Shown: one piece after another, positions 37,026 through 45,236 of the stretch | Layout of the letters: each line of letters starts with the position of its first letter | Numbering within the stretch: the first letter of the stretch is position 1 | Assembly (NCBI GenBank): GCA_963705275.1 | Contig: OY970063.1 | Span: 1,612,001 to 1,676,000, forward strand | Direction: 5' to 3' | Origin: Fen-1135 sp963705275 | Lineage (GTDB): Bacteria; Desulfobacterota; Syntrophia; Syntrophales; UBA2185 | Length of the DNA stretch: 64,000 nt | The notes under the pieces: model-generated | Database searches by the model: none | The model's input: the letters and a program-made list of their open reading frames with translations, nothing else | Told to the model about the DNA's origin: nothing | Translations under genes and position numbers: made by a program

Positions 37026-38615
37026 TTATGAGGATAGAATTTTTTCAGCCTCTTTTCGGTAAGCATCCATTACATATGGTATACCCGATATCTTGGCAGC
37101 CTCCTCTGTCAGCGACATAAGATCTTTTTGAGATACGAGGGGGAGCTTGAAGTTTCTGCTCCCTGCCATGAGTTGCTGCAGCCCTGCCTTGAACTTTTGG
37201 CTGAAGGTGTATAGCCCTATGGCGCCAAACGGGATATTTTTCAATTCCTTCCCGTATTTTTTCTTCAGTTCCTCGTAACCCACGAAGATCTCTTCCACGG
37301 TATTGCCATACTTCGATACCGTCTTGGGAAGGTCTTTAGCCTTTAACCATTCTCCGATGTTTTTGCCCACCATACCGGGAATCATCAGGCCTCTACCCAT
37401 GCATACGGCTTTCACATACGGATTGCCCATCGCTATGGCCTTAAACACGCCGTCTTCTGAAGAGAAGCCGCCGGCAACTGCAATGTCAGGAACTCTGATT
37501 TTCCTCTTAGCTAATTTATCGCAGAACTGGCGGGTAAGACTGTGGAGATAGAAGCTGGGAATTCCCCATTCAGTCATCATGGGCCAGGGACTCATGCCTG
37601 TGCCGCCCGGCGCCCCGTCTACCGTCAAGAGATCAATCTCTGCCTCGGCGCAGTAGCGCAGGGCCATGGCAAGTTCCACAGCCGAATAGGCTCCCGTCTT
37701 CAAGGTAATTCTCTTGAAACCTACTCTTCGGAGTCTTTCTACTTCATCGAGAAATCCGTCTTCGGTCACAAAGCCAAGCCGCGAGTGTCTCTCAAATTCC
37801 TTGATCGCCCCATCTTTAAATGCCGCCTGATTTTCAGACAATGTCGGGTCGGGCAGGACAATGTATCCCCTCTTCTTCAGCTCGATTGCCCTTTCCAGAG
37901 AATTGACCTTGATTTCTCCACCGATACATTTAGCGCCCTGTCCCCATTTCAATTCAATCGTATCCAGCTTATGCTTATTGAGCACGTATTCGGCCACGCC
38001 AAACCTCGTATCCTCAACGTTCATCTGAACAAGGATCTCTCCGTATCCCTCGTAATAGCGTTTATATGTTTCTATGCGTCGATCCATTTCCGGCGATTTC
38101 TTAACCTTTCCCCTGTTATCTAGCTCAAGCCCAGGGTCAATCCCGCAAACATTCTCACCACAGACAATAGTAATCCCCGAAATAGCGGCGCCTACAGCAA
38201 AATGTTCCCAGTTTTTGCGGGCAATCTCCGTAGAACCCAGTGCACCGGTAAAAATCGGGAGTCGCATCTTCACCTTATTCTTCCATCCATACTCGGTTTC
38301 TGTGTCCACAGCCGGAAATACTGCCGTATCAGGACCGGGCTTAATCCCCTTCGGCAAGCCCTTTGCCCCTACAGCATAACCCTGAATGCTTAGATGAGAA
38401 TAATCAATGGGATAGTTCTTGTCAGCTCCGGCTGTCATTTCACCGAAGGTTATGGGATAGAGGACTTCACGACCTCTAAACGTTGACAGCCATATCTCGC
38501 AGCCTCCTCGGCAGCCATCGACACATCTTGTACAGATTCCCGACATGGGTACTACATCTCTCGAACGGTTAAATGTCCCTGTCGCTTCATTCGCATTTGG
38601 CCTTCTAAGATTCAT
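37026..38615 (-). CDS. FMN-binding glutamate synthase-like protein
   Basis: A 529-residue protein with the glutamate synthase FMN barrel (GQGAKCIGGEIKV, LLTVDGAPGGTG, PDIAVAGGFSSEDGV, CMGRGLMIPG). The N-terminus has a cysteine cluster, CTRCVDGCRGGC (Cys28, 31, 35, 39), that could hold an Fe-S centre. It lacks the glutaminase domain, the GXGXG domain and the glutaminase partner that the main glutamate synthase in this window has (47-52 kb), so it is a stand-alone relative of unknown reaction. The closest neighbour is an NrpR-like nitrogen repressor, 51 bp upstream on the same strand, which suggests a nitrogen-linked role. Confidence 0.8.
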   Translation of the reverse strand: MNLRRPNANEATGTFNRSRDVVPMSGICTRCVDGCRGGCEIWLSTFRGREVLYPITFGEMTAGADKNYPIDYSHLSIQGYAVGAKGLPKGIKPGPDTAVFPAVDTETEYGWKNKVKMRLPIFTGALGSTEIARKNWEHFAVGAAISGITIVCGENVCGIDPGLELDNRGKVKKSPEMDRRIETYKRYYEGYGEILVQMNVEDTRFGVAEYVLNKHKLDTIELKWGQGAKCIGGEIKVNSLERAIELKKRGYIVLPDPTLSENQAAFKDGAIKEFERHSRLGFVTEDGFLDEVERLRRVGFKRITLKTGAYSAVELAMALRYCAEAEIDLLTVDGAPGGTGMSPWPMMTEWGIPSFYLHSLTRQFCDKLAKRKIRVPDIAVAGGFSSEDGVFKAIAMGNPYVKAVCMGRGLMIPGMVGKNIGEWLKAKDLPKTVSKYGNTVEEIFVGYEELKKKYGKELKNIPFGAIGLYTFSQKFKAGLQQLMAGSRNFKLPLVSQKDLMSLTEEAAKISGIPYVMDAYRKEAEKILSS

Positions 38616-38666
38616 ATTTCACTTCTCCTTCCTCTGATATTATTTGGTACACGAGTGCTGAACGAA

Positions 38667-39689
38667 CTACTTGCCGTACTTGCCCCTGCAGATTTCTGAA
38701 AATCTGCTAAGGTCATGATAATCCATTACTGCAGCCATGCCGCGGTTTTCCGTCTGAATTCCAGCTTCCTGTGCACAGGCAATCGGGTTGAGACCTCCCG
38801 TAAGAATCAGCCCCACTTTATTCAAATCCACATGCACCTGGCATACCGGTTCGCTCACGGCTCCGATCAAAAGAATGCCGCCTATCCTCGCTTTATTCAG
38901 TTTGTAAACAAGCTCCTCGACAAGGTTCCTGCATGGCGCGGGAACCTCCCTGAAGTTGGCAAGAATTTTCCCGTCACCCGTTCCGAGAACGCTTTGCACA
39001 GAAGTCATTCTTGCCATAATGAATGTCTCCGAAGGATCAAGTGAGGAACCGGAATAATAAATTAGCTCAACAAACCGAAGAGGCTTCCTTTCTTTTAGCT
39101 GTAGAATCCCCGCAAATTTTGAGTCCATGGGAATACCTGCTTTAAGCAAGACACCGTTAATTACTATGCTGCAGACCGTAGCGAGACCTATTTTACCCGC
39201 TGGCACGGTAACGTTGCCAAGCTGTGCGTGTTCTCCAGCAACAGCCACGAGATCACTGACAGTCACTCCCGTTTCAAAGGCAGGCCTCATTATCTTCAGG
39301 GCATTCTTGAACTGTTCTTTGGGGAAAAGTGAGATATTGACAGGCAGGGAACCTCGTCCACTAACTGGATCAAATGTTGTTTTGTAAGCCAGTATCTCGA
39401 TGCGGGAGATGGCAAGCCCGATTTTGTCCTGCACCATCGCGTTATTGACTTCGTCCACACCTTTGTCCGTTACAACCCTTCCTTCCCGTCTGCTCGCGAG
39501 ACGAGTAAGCCCCTTTTCATCCATGAGTTTCAGGTGATAACGCACAGCTCTTTCACTCAGCATTACTCCCAAATCCTGCATCCGCCTGGAGATAAGCCGA
39601 GCCCCGACCGGCTGACCGCTTTCTTTAAGAAGGCGAAGAATAAGGACTATTTTTCTCTCAATTCCTTCGGAATCAAAAAATTTCTTCAT
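38667..39689 (-). CDS. NrpR-like nitrogen-responsive repressor
   Basis: A 340-residue transcription factor. Residues about 8-75 form a winged HTH (ISRRMQDLG, SERAVRYHLKLMDEKGL, RREGRVVTD). The rest is a DUF128-type ligand-binding domain (VSDLVAVAGEHAQLG, VPAGKIGLATVCSIVINGVLL, GLNPIACAQEAGI), the architecture of NrpR, the repressor of nif and glnA genes in methanogens that senses 2-oxoglutarate. Here it carries one DUF128 unit. Its neighbours (glutamate synthase-like gene, gdhA, gltB, glnA) are nitrogen genes. It is divergent from gdhA, and a dyad covers its own putative -35. The ligand and targets are inferred. Confidence 0.82.
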   Translation of the reverse strand: MKKFFDSEGIERKIVLILRLLKESGQPVGARLISRRMQDLGVMLSERAVRYHLKLMDEKGLTRLASRREGRVVTDKGVDEVNNAMVQDKIGLAISRIEILAYKTTFDPVSGRGSLPVNISLFPKEQFKNALKIMRPAFETGVTVSDLVAVAGEHAQLGNVTVPAGKIGLATVCSIVINGVLLKAGIPMDSKFAGILQLKERKPLRFVELIYYSGSSLDPSETFIMARMTSVQSVLGTGDGKILANFREVPAPCRNLVEELVYKLNKARIGGILLIGAVSEPVCQVHVDLNKVGLILTGGLNPIACAQEAGIQTENRGMAAVMDYHDLSRFSEICRGKYGK

Positions 39690-39741
39690 AAGGCAAACGG
39701 CAATAGTTTACCGTCGCTACTAGCAATATTAGACTCACTTG

Positions 39742-39757
39742 TCAACAATAATGTTGA
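39742..39757. promoter_or_regulatory. Dyad TCAACA-N4-TGTTGA upstream of the NrpR-like gene
   Basis: A perfect inverted repeat, arms TCAACA and TGTTGA, separated by four bases (ATAA). On the minus strand the left end overlaps a TTGACA -35-like box directed at the NrpR-like gene 52 bp downstream, so it is placed for autorepression. A related dyad with CAACA/TGTTG core lies at 45171-45190, upstream of the AAA+ regulator gene. Operator function is inferred only. Confidence 0.4.
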
Positions 39758-39973
39758 TAATTTATATATTTGTGTGCAAAAATGTGCTATTGCCTATCAA
39801 AATTCTTGGATAAATTATCCTTTCTTTCATCGCCGATTTTTTGATATAGTGCATCTAATATTTAATAATTCTTACTGATTTCACTCATGCATATATCGTA
39901 ATTATGCGGCAGAAAATTTATAAGAATGGTATAAGTACACGATACAGAATATATTCAGGGGAAGGACAGTAGT

Positions 39974-41221
39974 ATGGTCAAGACAAATCCATTCAGCATC
40001 GCAAGGAAGCAATTAGATCAATGCTCAAGAATTTTAAATCTGGAACCAGGTATCCATGAGGTGCTTCGGTCACCCATGCGCGAGCTTCATGTCTCTCTGC
40101 CAGTCCGCATGGATAATGGTACCACAAGGGTATTTCAGGGATTTAGAGTTCAGTACAACGATGCCAAAGGTCCAACTAAGGGAGGAATACGGTTTCACCC
40201 GGAAGAAACTATAGATAATATTCGCGCCCATGCAGCTTGGATGACATGGAAGTGCTCCCTTCTTGATCTGCCTCTTGGTGGCGGAAAAGGCGGTGTAATC
40301 TGCAATCCCAAGGAAATGTCACAAGGAGAACTGGAACGTTTGAGCCGCGCATACGTGGACACCGTGTGGCAAATCATCGGTCCTGATAAGGATGTGCCTG
40401 CTCCGGATGTGTACACAAACCCGCAGATCATGGCGTGGATGATGGATGAATACTCAAAACTTTGCGGGAAGAATCAGTTTGGCGTGATCACCGGGAAGCC
40501 AATCTCTCTTGGCGGTTCTGAAGGACGGAGCGATGCTACGGCGCTGGGTGGTCTTTATACGGTTCGTGAAGCAGCTCAAGAATGCGGAGTTGATCTTTCA
40601 CAGGCAACAGTGGCAATCCAGGGATACGGCAACGCGGGCTACCACGCGGCCTGCCTTGCCACGTCCCTTTTGGGCTGCAAGGTATTAGCTGTCAGCGACT
40701 CCAAAGGCGGTATTTACAATAAGGAAGGGCTCGATCCGGAAGCAGTCGGTATCCATAAGGCAAATACATCTTCAGTAATTTATTTCCCGGGTGCAGTGCC
40801 CATATCGAATGAAGAGATCCTTGAACTCGACGCAGATATCCTCATACCCGCCGCCATGGAAAACGTAATAACAGAAAGAAACGCCCCGCGTATCAAAGCG
40901 AGGATTATCGCTGAGCTGGCGAGCGGGCCGACCACCATGGAAGCTGACGATATCCTCCATAAGAACGGCATTCACGTGATACCGGACTTCTTGTGTAACG
41001 CGGGAAGTGTCACCGTATCTTACTTTGAAATGGTGCAAAATGCCTATATGTACTACTGGGAAGTGGAAGATGTGCACAAACGGCTCGACAAGAAAATGAC
41101 AACAGCATACCATTCAGTTATCAATACCTCTAGGAAGTACAATACCAATATGCGTCAGGCCGCATACGTAGTTGCAGTGGAACGCGTCGTTGAAGCAATG
41201 AAACTTCGCGGCTGGGTATGA
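39974..41221 (+). CDS. gdhA: Glutamate dehydrogenase-family protein
   Basis: A 415-residue Glu/Leu/Phe/Val dehydrogenase. It interconverts 2-oxoglutarate plus ammonia and glutamate with NAD(P)H. The substrate lysines lie in KGPTKGGIRFHP and LGGGKGGV. The catalytic region is VPAPDVYTNPQIMAW, the Rossmann fold is AIQGYGNAGYHAA, and the ending CNAGSVTVSYFE is usual. This length and sequence fit bacterial hexameric glutamate dehydrogenases. It is divergent from the NrpR-like gene across 284 bp, so it is a likely target of that repressor. Confidence 0.92.
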   Translation: MVKTNPFSIARKQLDQCSRILNLEPGIHEVLRSPMRELHVSLPVRMDNGTTRVFQGFRVQYNDAKGPTKGGIRFHPEETIDNIRAHAAWMTWKCSLLDLPLGGGKGGVICNPKEMSQGELERLSRAYVDTVWQIIGPDKDVPAPDVYTNPQIMAWMMDEYSKLCGKNQFGVITGKPISLGGSEGRSDATALGGLYTVREAAQECGVDLSQATVAIQGYGNAGYHAACLATSLLGCKVLAVSDSKGGIYNKEGLDPEAVGIHKANTSSVIYFPGAVPISNEEILELDADILIPAAMENVITERNAPRIKARIIAELASGPTTMEADDILHKNGIHVIPDFLCNAGSVTVSYFEMVQNAYMYYWEVEDVHKRLDKKMTTAYHSVINTSRKYNTNMRQAAYVVAVERVVEAMKLRGWV

Positions 41222-41474
41222 ATTCTCCCGATCCAGCAGCTACAGGAAGCCGCTGTCAATCGACATCTTGCGCCTGCTTGGAATGAAGAAAGTCGTCGGT
41301 TTTTGCCTTCCAATGGTTGCTCAATCTCAGAAACGGCAAAGAGACAACCCGCGCCATCCGTGTAATCAGTTTGAACAGGATTATGATAAATCTTTTCGGG
41401 TCGTCTGCAAGGGACTTACGGTTCTATTACGGATTTTTGTATCGGAAGAGCATACGAGATTCTCAGAAGCCTTA

Positions 41475-44087
41475 TCACTCTATATAGCAAACCGCCTTCT
41501 GTCTCTGAGGATCAGCGATTACTTTGGCGTATCTCCCGCCGGTCGAAGCCGGCACATCAATGACTTGCAGCACGTCGCTGAATTTAACTGCATCCGGCAA
41601 GAGATCCTTGAGGATGTTGGGTGATCTTTCGAAAAAAGCATGATTGAAATCAGCTTCAGCGTCATTCGGATAAACCGGCATATAAATAATTCCGGCTTCA
41701 ACCAAGTCTAAGAAAAAGTGTGTGCCGTAGGAAAATTCAGGGAGGTGGCCGGCTTCCTCGCGGGCAATTTCTACAAGTACAGACGTATTGTTTATATCGG
41801 CGTAACTCACATTAACGCCAAGATCGATGTTGCTGCTTCCCCATCTGCCGGGTCCCATCATCATGATCTTGCCCTTTGCAATCACCGGGTGCTCATTGAT
41901 TGATCCGACCACACGGCCCAGGGATTTCTTCACATCAATGGACTCAACGAGGGCATAGCGCTTAGGATCGATATAAAGTATGTAGCGGATGTCTGAAATT
42001 GTCCCGCCGCTGATGGTACGGTTGGCCTTGAACAATATGCGTTCCTTCGGCAGTTCATCGGGAAAGGTTACTGGGCCGATCGATCTCGGCACGGTCATCG
42101 GCCTGCATTGCAGCAGATTGATCCGTATGTGACCGTTGGCATCGATGGAAGCGGTGAATTCTGTGTCAAGAGGATGTCCATATGCCTTTTCAAGTTTTGT
42201 CAGCATGATCTCCATAATCTTTATGAAATCAGTACGGCCGATCAGGTTGTTAAATGTAAGGACAAGCTTCTGTGTCGAATTGTCTAACCGTCCTGTGAAT
42301 GGATCAATCAGATAGCCATCCGCCAGCAAAGATATGAAAAGGTGGAGATTCGGATAGTCCCTATCAGCGAGTATGTCCGCTATACGCATAGTTGCGAATT
42401 CATTTCTTTCCAAGTCAAGGACATCTACCTCCCACTGGGAATACTTCGCAATACGGACACCATACTCCGGTCTTAGCTCTGGATGACTGATGGCAATCAT
42501 CCTTGGATAGTCATTCCCGACCCGGTTCACTGCACGCGTCCCCAGCCCGAATACAAGGCGGATCAATCCCTTTGTCGCGTCTATGCGATCCGTCCATGCA
42601 TAAAGATTCCGCGAGCAGGCAACGCCTGCAAGAGATGGGAAAAAGTATTTCTTATATGGCATCCCCGAAACACGCTGCACGAGGATCGCCATCTGCTCAT
42701 CTCTATTCTCAAGTCCCATCGCCCGCCGGTAGGATAGGGCGTCTGGATTGACGGCGCTGGCATACACGAGCTTCACGGCCCTCAGGAACGCTTCCAGCCG
42801 CGCTTCAGAACTGCCCTGATTTGCACAAAACTCGCTGCGGTATTTGCCGGCAAAGGCGTTGCGAAAACTATCTTCCAAGAGGCTGCTGGATCTGACAATA
42901 ATCGGTGCCTGTCCATAGTAATCTAACATGTTACCAAACTGTTCAATAATCTCCGCGGGAAACTTGCCTTCCAGAAAGCGCCTTTCCACCTCTCCAAATT
43001 CATCATCGGATATGTGAGAACTGCGAGTCAATTGCAGACGCAGGCGGAAGAGATCATTGTTTACCAAAAAGGTAAAGAAGACATCTGAGCCGATACAGAA
43101 GGAATCGTGAGCCTCCAGAATCTCAGAAAAGTCCTCATCGCCGTTCTCCATGAGTATGCGTCTCGCCAGAAGCATCCCCGCAGCCTTTCCGCCAATCTGA
43201 CCGGAACCGATCAAGCGATCCCTGATACCAAGAAGATCGCTTATTCTGAAATAGAAGTCTGCCAGTCTATTGAATTCGGGATGGCTCCCCACCATCATCT
43301 GCAAGAGTTCCTGTTTGAGGGCTGATATCTCAGGTGTCGTTTCCGATAAGTCTTTTTCCGCTTCCTGGTATTGCAGGAGTCTTCTGAATACGCTTTCCCA
43401 CGGGGCTATCGATTTTGCCATGATGTGGAGTGGCTTTTTGCTGGCACTAACCGATACTGCAGCGGCCTCCCCGCTTTGAAAGACAGGAGCCCAGCTTATG
43501 CTGGACATCATGTGCGGAAGAAACATCTTTGGAGAATATCTATCCCATACTTTCAGGGGGTGGAGGTACATTATTCCTTGCACTTGGTAGACATCAATGA
43601 GGAGTTGCGTCGTGTCACGAATCCTCGCCACCGCACTGTGAGAATGCTGACCCCGAGTAAGAGCAAAATATGCTACTGTTTCAAGCTCAAAAAGATACGG
43701 ACAGGTAACCTGGAAGAAGTTCGCAAGCAGTTCATCTGTTGCCCAACGCACGACAAGAAAAGAGAGGTTATCGAATATATAGAATATTTCTCTGCCAAAC
43801 GACTCGATAATTTTATTGACTTCCCTGCTGAAGGTGTCGAAACCTACCTCCGGATCCAAATCGATAATTGTTAAGCCGGGCCGTGCCTTAAGAATCTCTG
43901 TGTGGGGTGCAAATCGGAGATAGATGCATTTTCGTCCATCCGCTATCGCCTGACTCGCAAACGGTTCAGCAAAATATTGATATTCTTCCAGATGGTCGAC
44001 CTGCCATACGACATTGTCGCCATACCGAAGCCCCTGAATAACTTCATCCAGTGACGCGAGGCCGCTTCTTACTGTTTCTGTCTTCAT
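41475..44087 (-). CDS. KaiC-like/PEP-pyruvate-binding fusion protein
   Basis: An 870-residue cytoplasmic protein with an unusual domain order. Residues about 1-215 resemble a KaiC/RadA-like RecA fold (SGLASLDEVIQGLRYGDNVVW), but Walker A (GxxxxGKT) is missing. A helical linker follows. Residues about 296-670 are a PPDK-type ATP-grasp domain that binds PEP/pyruvate and ATP (GGKAAGM, IIVRSSSLLEDS, the end motif CRPMTVP). The phosphohistidine domain and the barrel of PEP synthase are absent; the C-terminal 200 residues (GRWGSSN) are unassigned. It is convergent with gdhA across 253 bp. I know of no assigned function; a role in energy or nitrogen signalling is a guess. Confidence 0.7.
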   Translation of the reverse strand: MKTETVRSGLASLDEVIQGLRYGDNVVWQVDHLEEYQYFAEPFASQAIADGRKCIYLRFAPHTEILKARPGLTIIDLDPEVGFDTFSREVNKIIESFGREIFYIFDNLSFLVVRWATDELLANFFQVTCPYLFELETVAYFALTRGQHSHSAVARIRDTTQLLIDVYQVQGIMYLHPLKVWDRYSPKMFLPHMMSSISWAPVFQSGEAAAVSVSASKKPLHIMAKSIAPWESVFRRLLQYQEAEKDLSETTPEISALKQELLQMMVGSHPEFNRLADFYFRISDLLGIRDRLIGSGQIGGKAAGMLLARRILMENGDEDFSEILEAHDSFCIGSDVFFTFLVNNDLFRLRLQLTRSSHISDDEFGEVERRFLEGKFPAEIIEQFGNMLDYYGQAPIIVRSSSLLEDSFRNAFAGKYRSEFCANQGSSEARLEAFLRAVKLVYASAVNPDALSYRRAMGLENRDEQMAILVQRVSGMPYKKYFFPSLAGVACSRNLYAWTDRIDATKGLIRLVFGLGTRAVNRVGNDYPRMIAISHPELRPEYGVRIAKYSQWEVDVLDLERNEFATMRIADILADRDYPNLHLFISLLADGYLIDPFTGRLDNSTQKLVLTFNNLIGRTDFIKIMEIMLTKLEKAYGHPLDTEFTASIDANGHIRINLLQCRPMTVPRSIGPVTFPDELPKERILFKANRTISGGTISDIRYILYIDPKRYALVESIDVKKSLGRVVGSINEHPVIAKGKIMMMGPGRWGSSNIDLGVNVSYADINNTSVLVEIAREEAGHLPEFSYGTHFFLDLVEAGIIYMPVYPNDAEADFNHAFFERSPNILKDLLPDAVKFSDVLQVIDVPASTGGRYAKVIADPQRQKAVCYIE

Positions 44088-44539
44088 CAGTCCTTTAAAC
44101 GATTATTCTTTTATTGTGCTTCTGGGGTCTGTCCGGTCATTCCCATGACCTACTGTGGCAAGTTGATACCGAGCCTGTTTCTATAATTCTTCTGCCTTCC
44201 ACACACTCGCCTTCTTGAATATTAATTAAGTGTAGCACAAATAATGCGATATTTCCTCGATTTTAGTTAGAATCATCAATGCCAGAAGGCGCTTATACGA
44301 CCGGCTTTTCACCGATACTTCGAAGCCTGATCCTATTTAATGTGAGACATAGCAACATGCGAGAAGCACAAATTACGTTGGTACCCTGAATGAGAATCAG
44401 ATCAAACCGCTGATGCGTATACTGCCGGACTATAGTGCCGGTAAACGATACAAATAACAATTTTGTTCTATGGAAATTGTTGCAATTGCCTCATTTCTTA
44501 TTTCTAAGACACATTGCCGTCCTAAAATCAAAATAAAAG

Positions 44540-44568
44540 TTGCAATTTTGTATTAAATGAACTATAAA
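44540..44568 (+). promoter_or_regulatory. Putative sigma70 promoter for the 122-residue orphan
   Basis: TTGCAA (44540-44545) and TATAAA (44563-44568) are 17 bp apart, close to the sigma70 consensus in both boxes and in spacing. Transcription would start near 44575, giving a leader of about 190 bases before the gene at 44764. The -35 lies inside one copy of the repeated GTTGCAATT. Confidence 0.5.
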
Positions 44569-44623
44569 CAGTCTAATGAGCAGATGGATGAGAGAGCAAT
44601 CTTTTTGTCTGCGAGGGGATTGA

Positions 44624-44684
44624 AAGAGACAATTTCGGTATGGGCTTTCTGGCGAAGCGCGAATTCCGGTACTTTCTGTCTCTT
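44624..44684 (+). other. Hairpin in the leader of the 122-residue orphan
   Basis: AAGAGACA (44624-44631) pairs with TGTCTCTT (44677-44684), a perfect 8-bp stem around 45 bases that contain smaller imperfect helices. It lies 80 bases before the start codon and 50 after the putative transcription start. It does not match any riboswitch class I recognise. Confidence 0.4.
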
Positions 44685-44763
44685 ATCAGGTTGGAAATTA
44701 AGAAGGCAAGAATTTTAACAATAACGATTAATTCTTTCTAAGCACAGTCAAAAGGAGGGAGAT

Positions 44764-45132
44764 ATGTCTATAAATTGGGGACCATTTTTCATTGTACCGT
44801 CTGCATCGCAGAGGACTCTATCCGGAAGGGCTGTATTAAGAGAAAGCTTCGATGAAGAATTACTGAAAAAGGATCTGGAGCAGCTTGGATATTCTCACGC
44901 CGCGATCAAGGCGACGAATCCTTGGTATTATCGCAAAAAAAACACCGAATCCTGGATTAAGATCGATGAATCTTCAGACAAGCAAAATAACTTCGCTGTT
45001 CCATGGGAGACGACGAAGTTGAAAAATGGTGAATATCAGATATTGGGCGTCATGCATGTGTCTATCAAGAAAGGCGATGACGAACAGATAGTAGCTAGGC
45101 AAAACATAATGGATGTAACGATAAAGAATTAG
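44764..45132 (+). CDS. Orphan small protein next to the nitrogen regulator
   Basis: A 122-residue protein I do not recognise. It has no signal peptide and no membrane segment. The N-terminal half is mixed helix (RESFDEELLKKDLEQLGYS), with an aromatic knot (NPWYYRKK), and the C-terminal half alternates strand-like stretches (GEYQILGVMHVSIKK, IVARQNIMDVTIK), so a small alpha-plus-beta or Ig-like fold is likely. An AAAGGAGGGAG site precedes the ATG very well, so it is translated. It stands upstream of the AAA+ regulator, with a hairpin between them. Its long leader and position suggest regulation, but no function can be given. Confidence 0.5.
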   Translation: MSINWGPFFIVPSASQRTLSGRAVLRESFDEELLKKDLEQLGYSHAAIKATNPWYYRKKNTESWIKIDESSDKQNNFAVPWETTKLKNGEYQILGVMHVSIKKGDDEQIVARQNIMDVTIKN

Positions 45133-45170
45133 GTCCTGGCATTAACTCCTTTGGTGAGCAAACAGTCAGC

Positions 45171-45190
45171 AGCAACATTCTATTGTTGCT
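45171..45190 (+). other. Hairpin/dyad before the AAA+ regulator gene
   Basis: AGCAACA (45171-45177) and TGTTGCT (45184-45190) form a perfect 7-bp arm pair around six bases. It shares the CAACA/TGTTG core with the dyad before the NrpR-like gene but with different spacing. It could be an RNA hairpin or a DNA operator. No U-tract follows, so it is not an intrinsic terminator. Confidence 0.4.
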
Positions 45191-45236
45191 CAGCGCTTAG
45201 CTGTGTAAGGAGAGAGGGAGGAGTCTTGTAACTTCT

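Larger units (their letters stand above)
44088..44763. other. Long intergenic region with dyads, repeats and a structured leader
   Basis: 676 bp between the KaiC-like fusion (minus) and the 122-residue orphan (plus). It holds an inverted repeat AACAATTT (44456-44463) with AAATTGTT (44474-44481), a direct repeat GTTGCAATT at 44479-44487 and 44539-44547, a promoter-like pair, and a hairpin in the transcribed leader. No gene, tRNA or known riboswitch was seen here. Confidence 0.5.
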
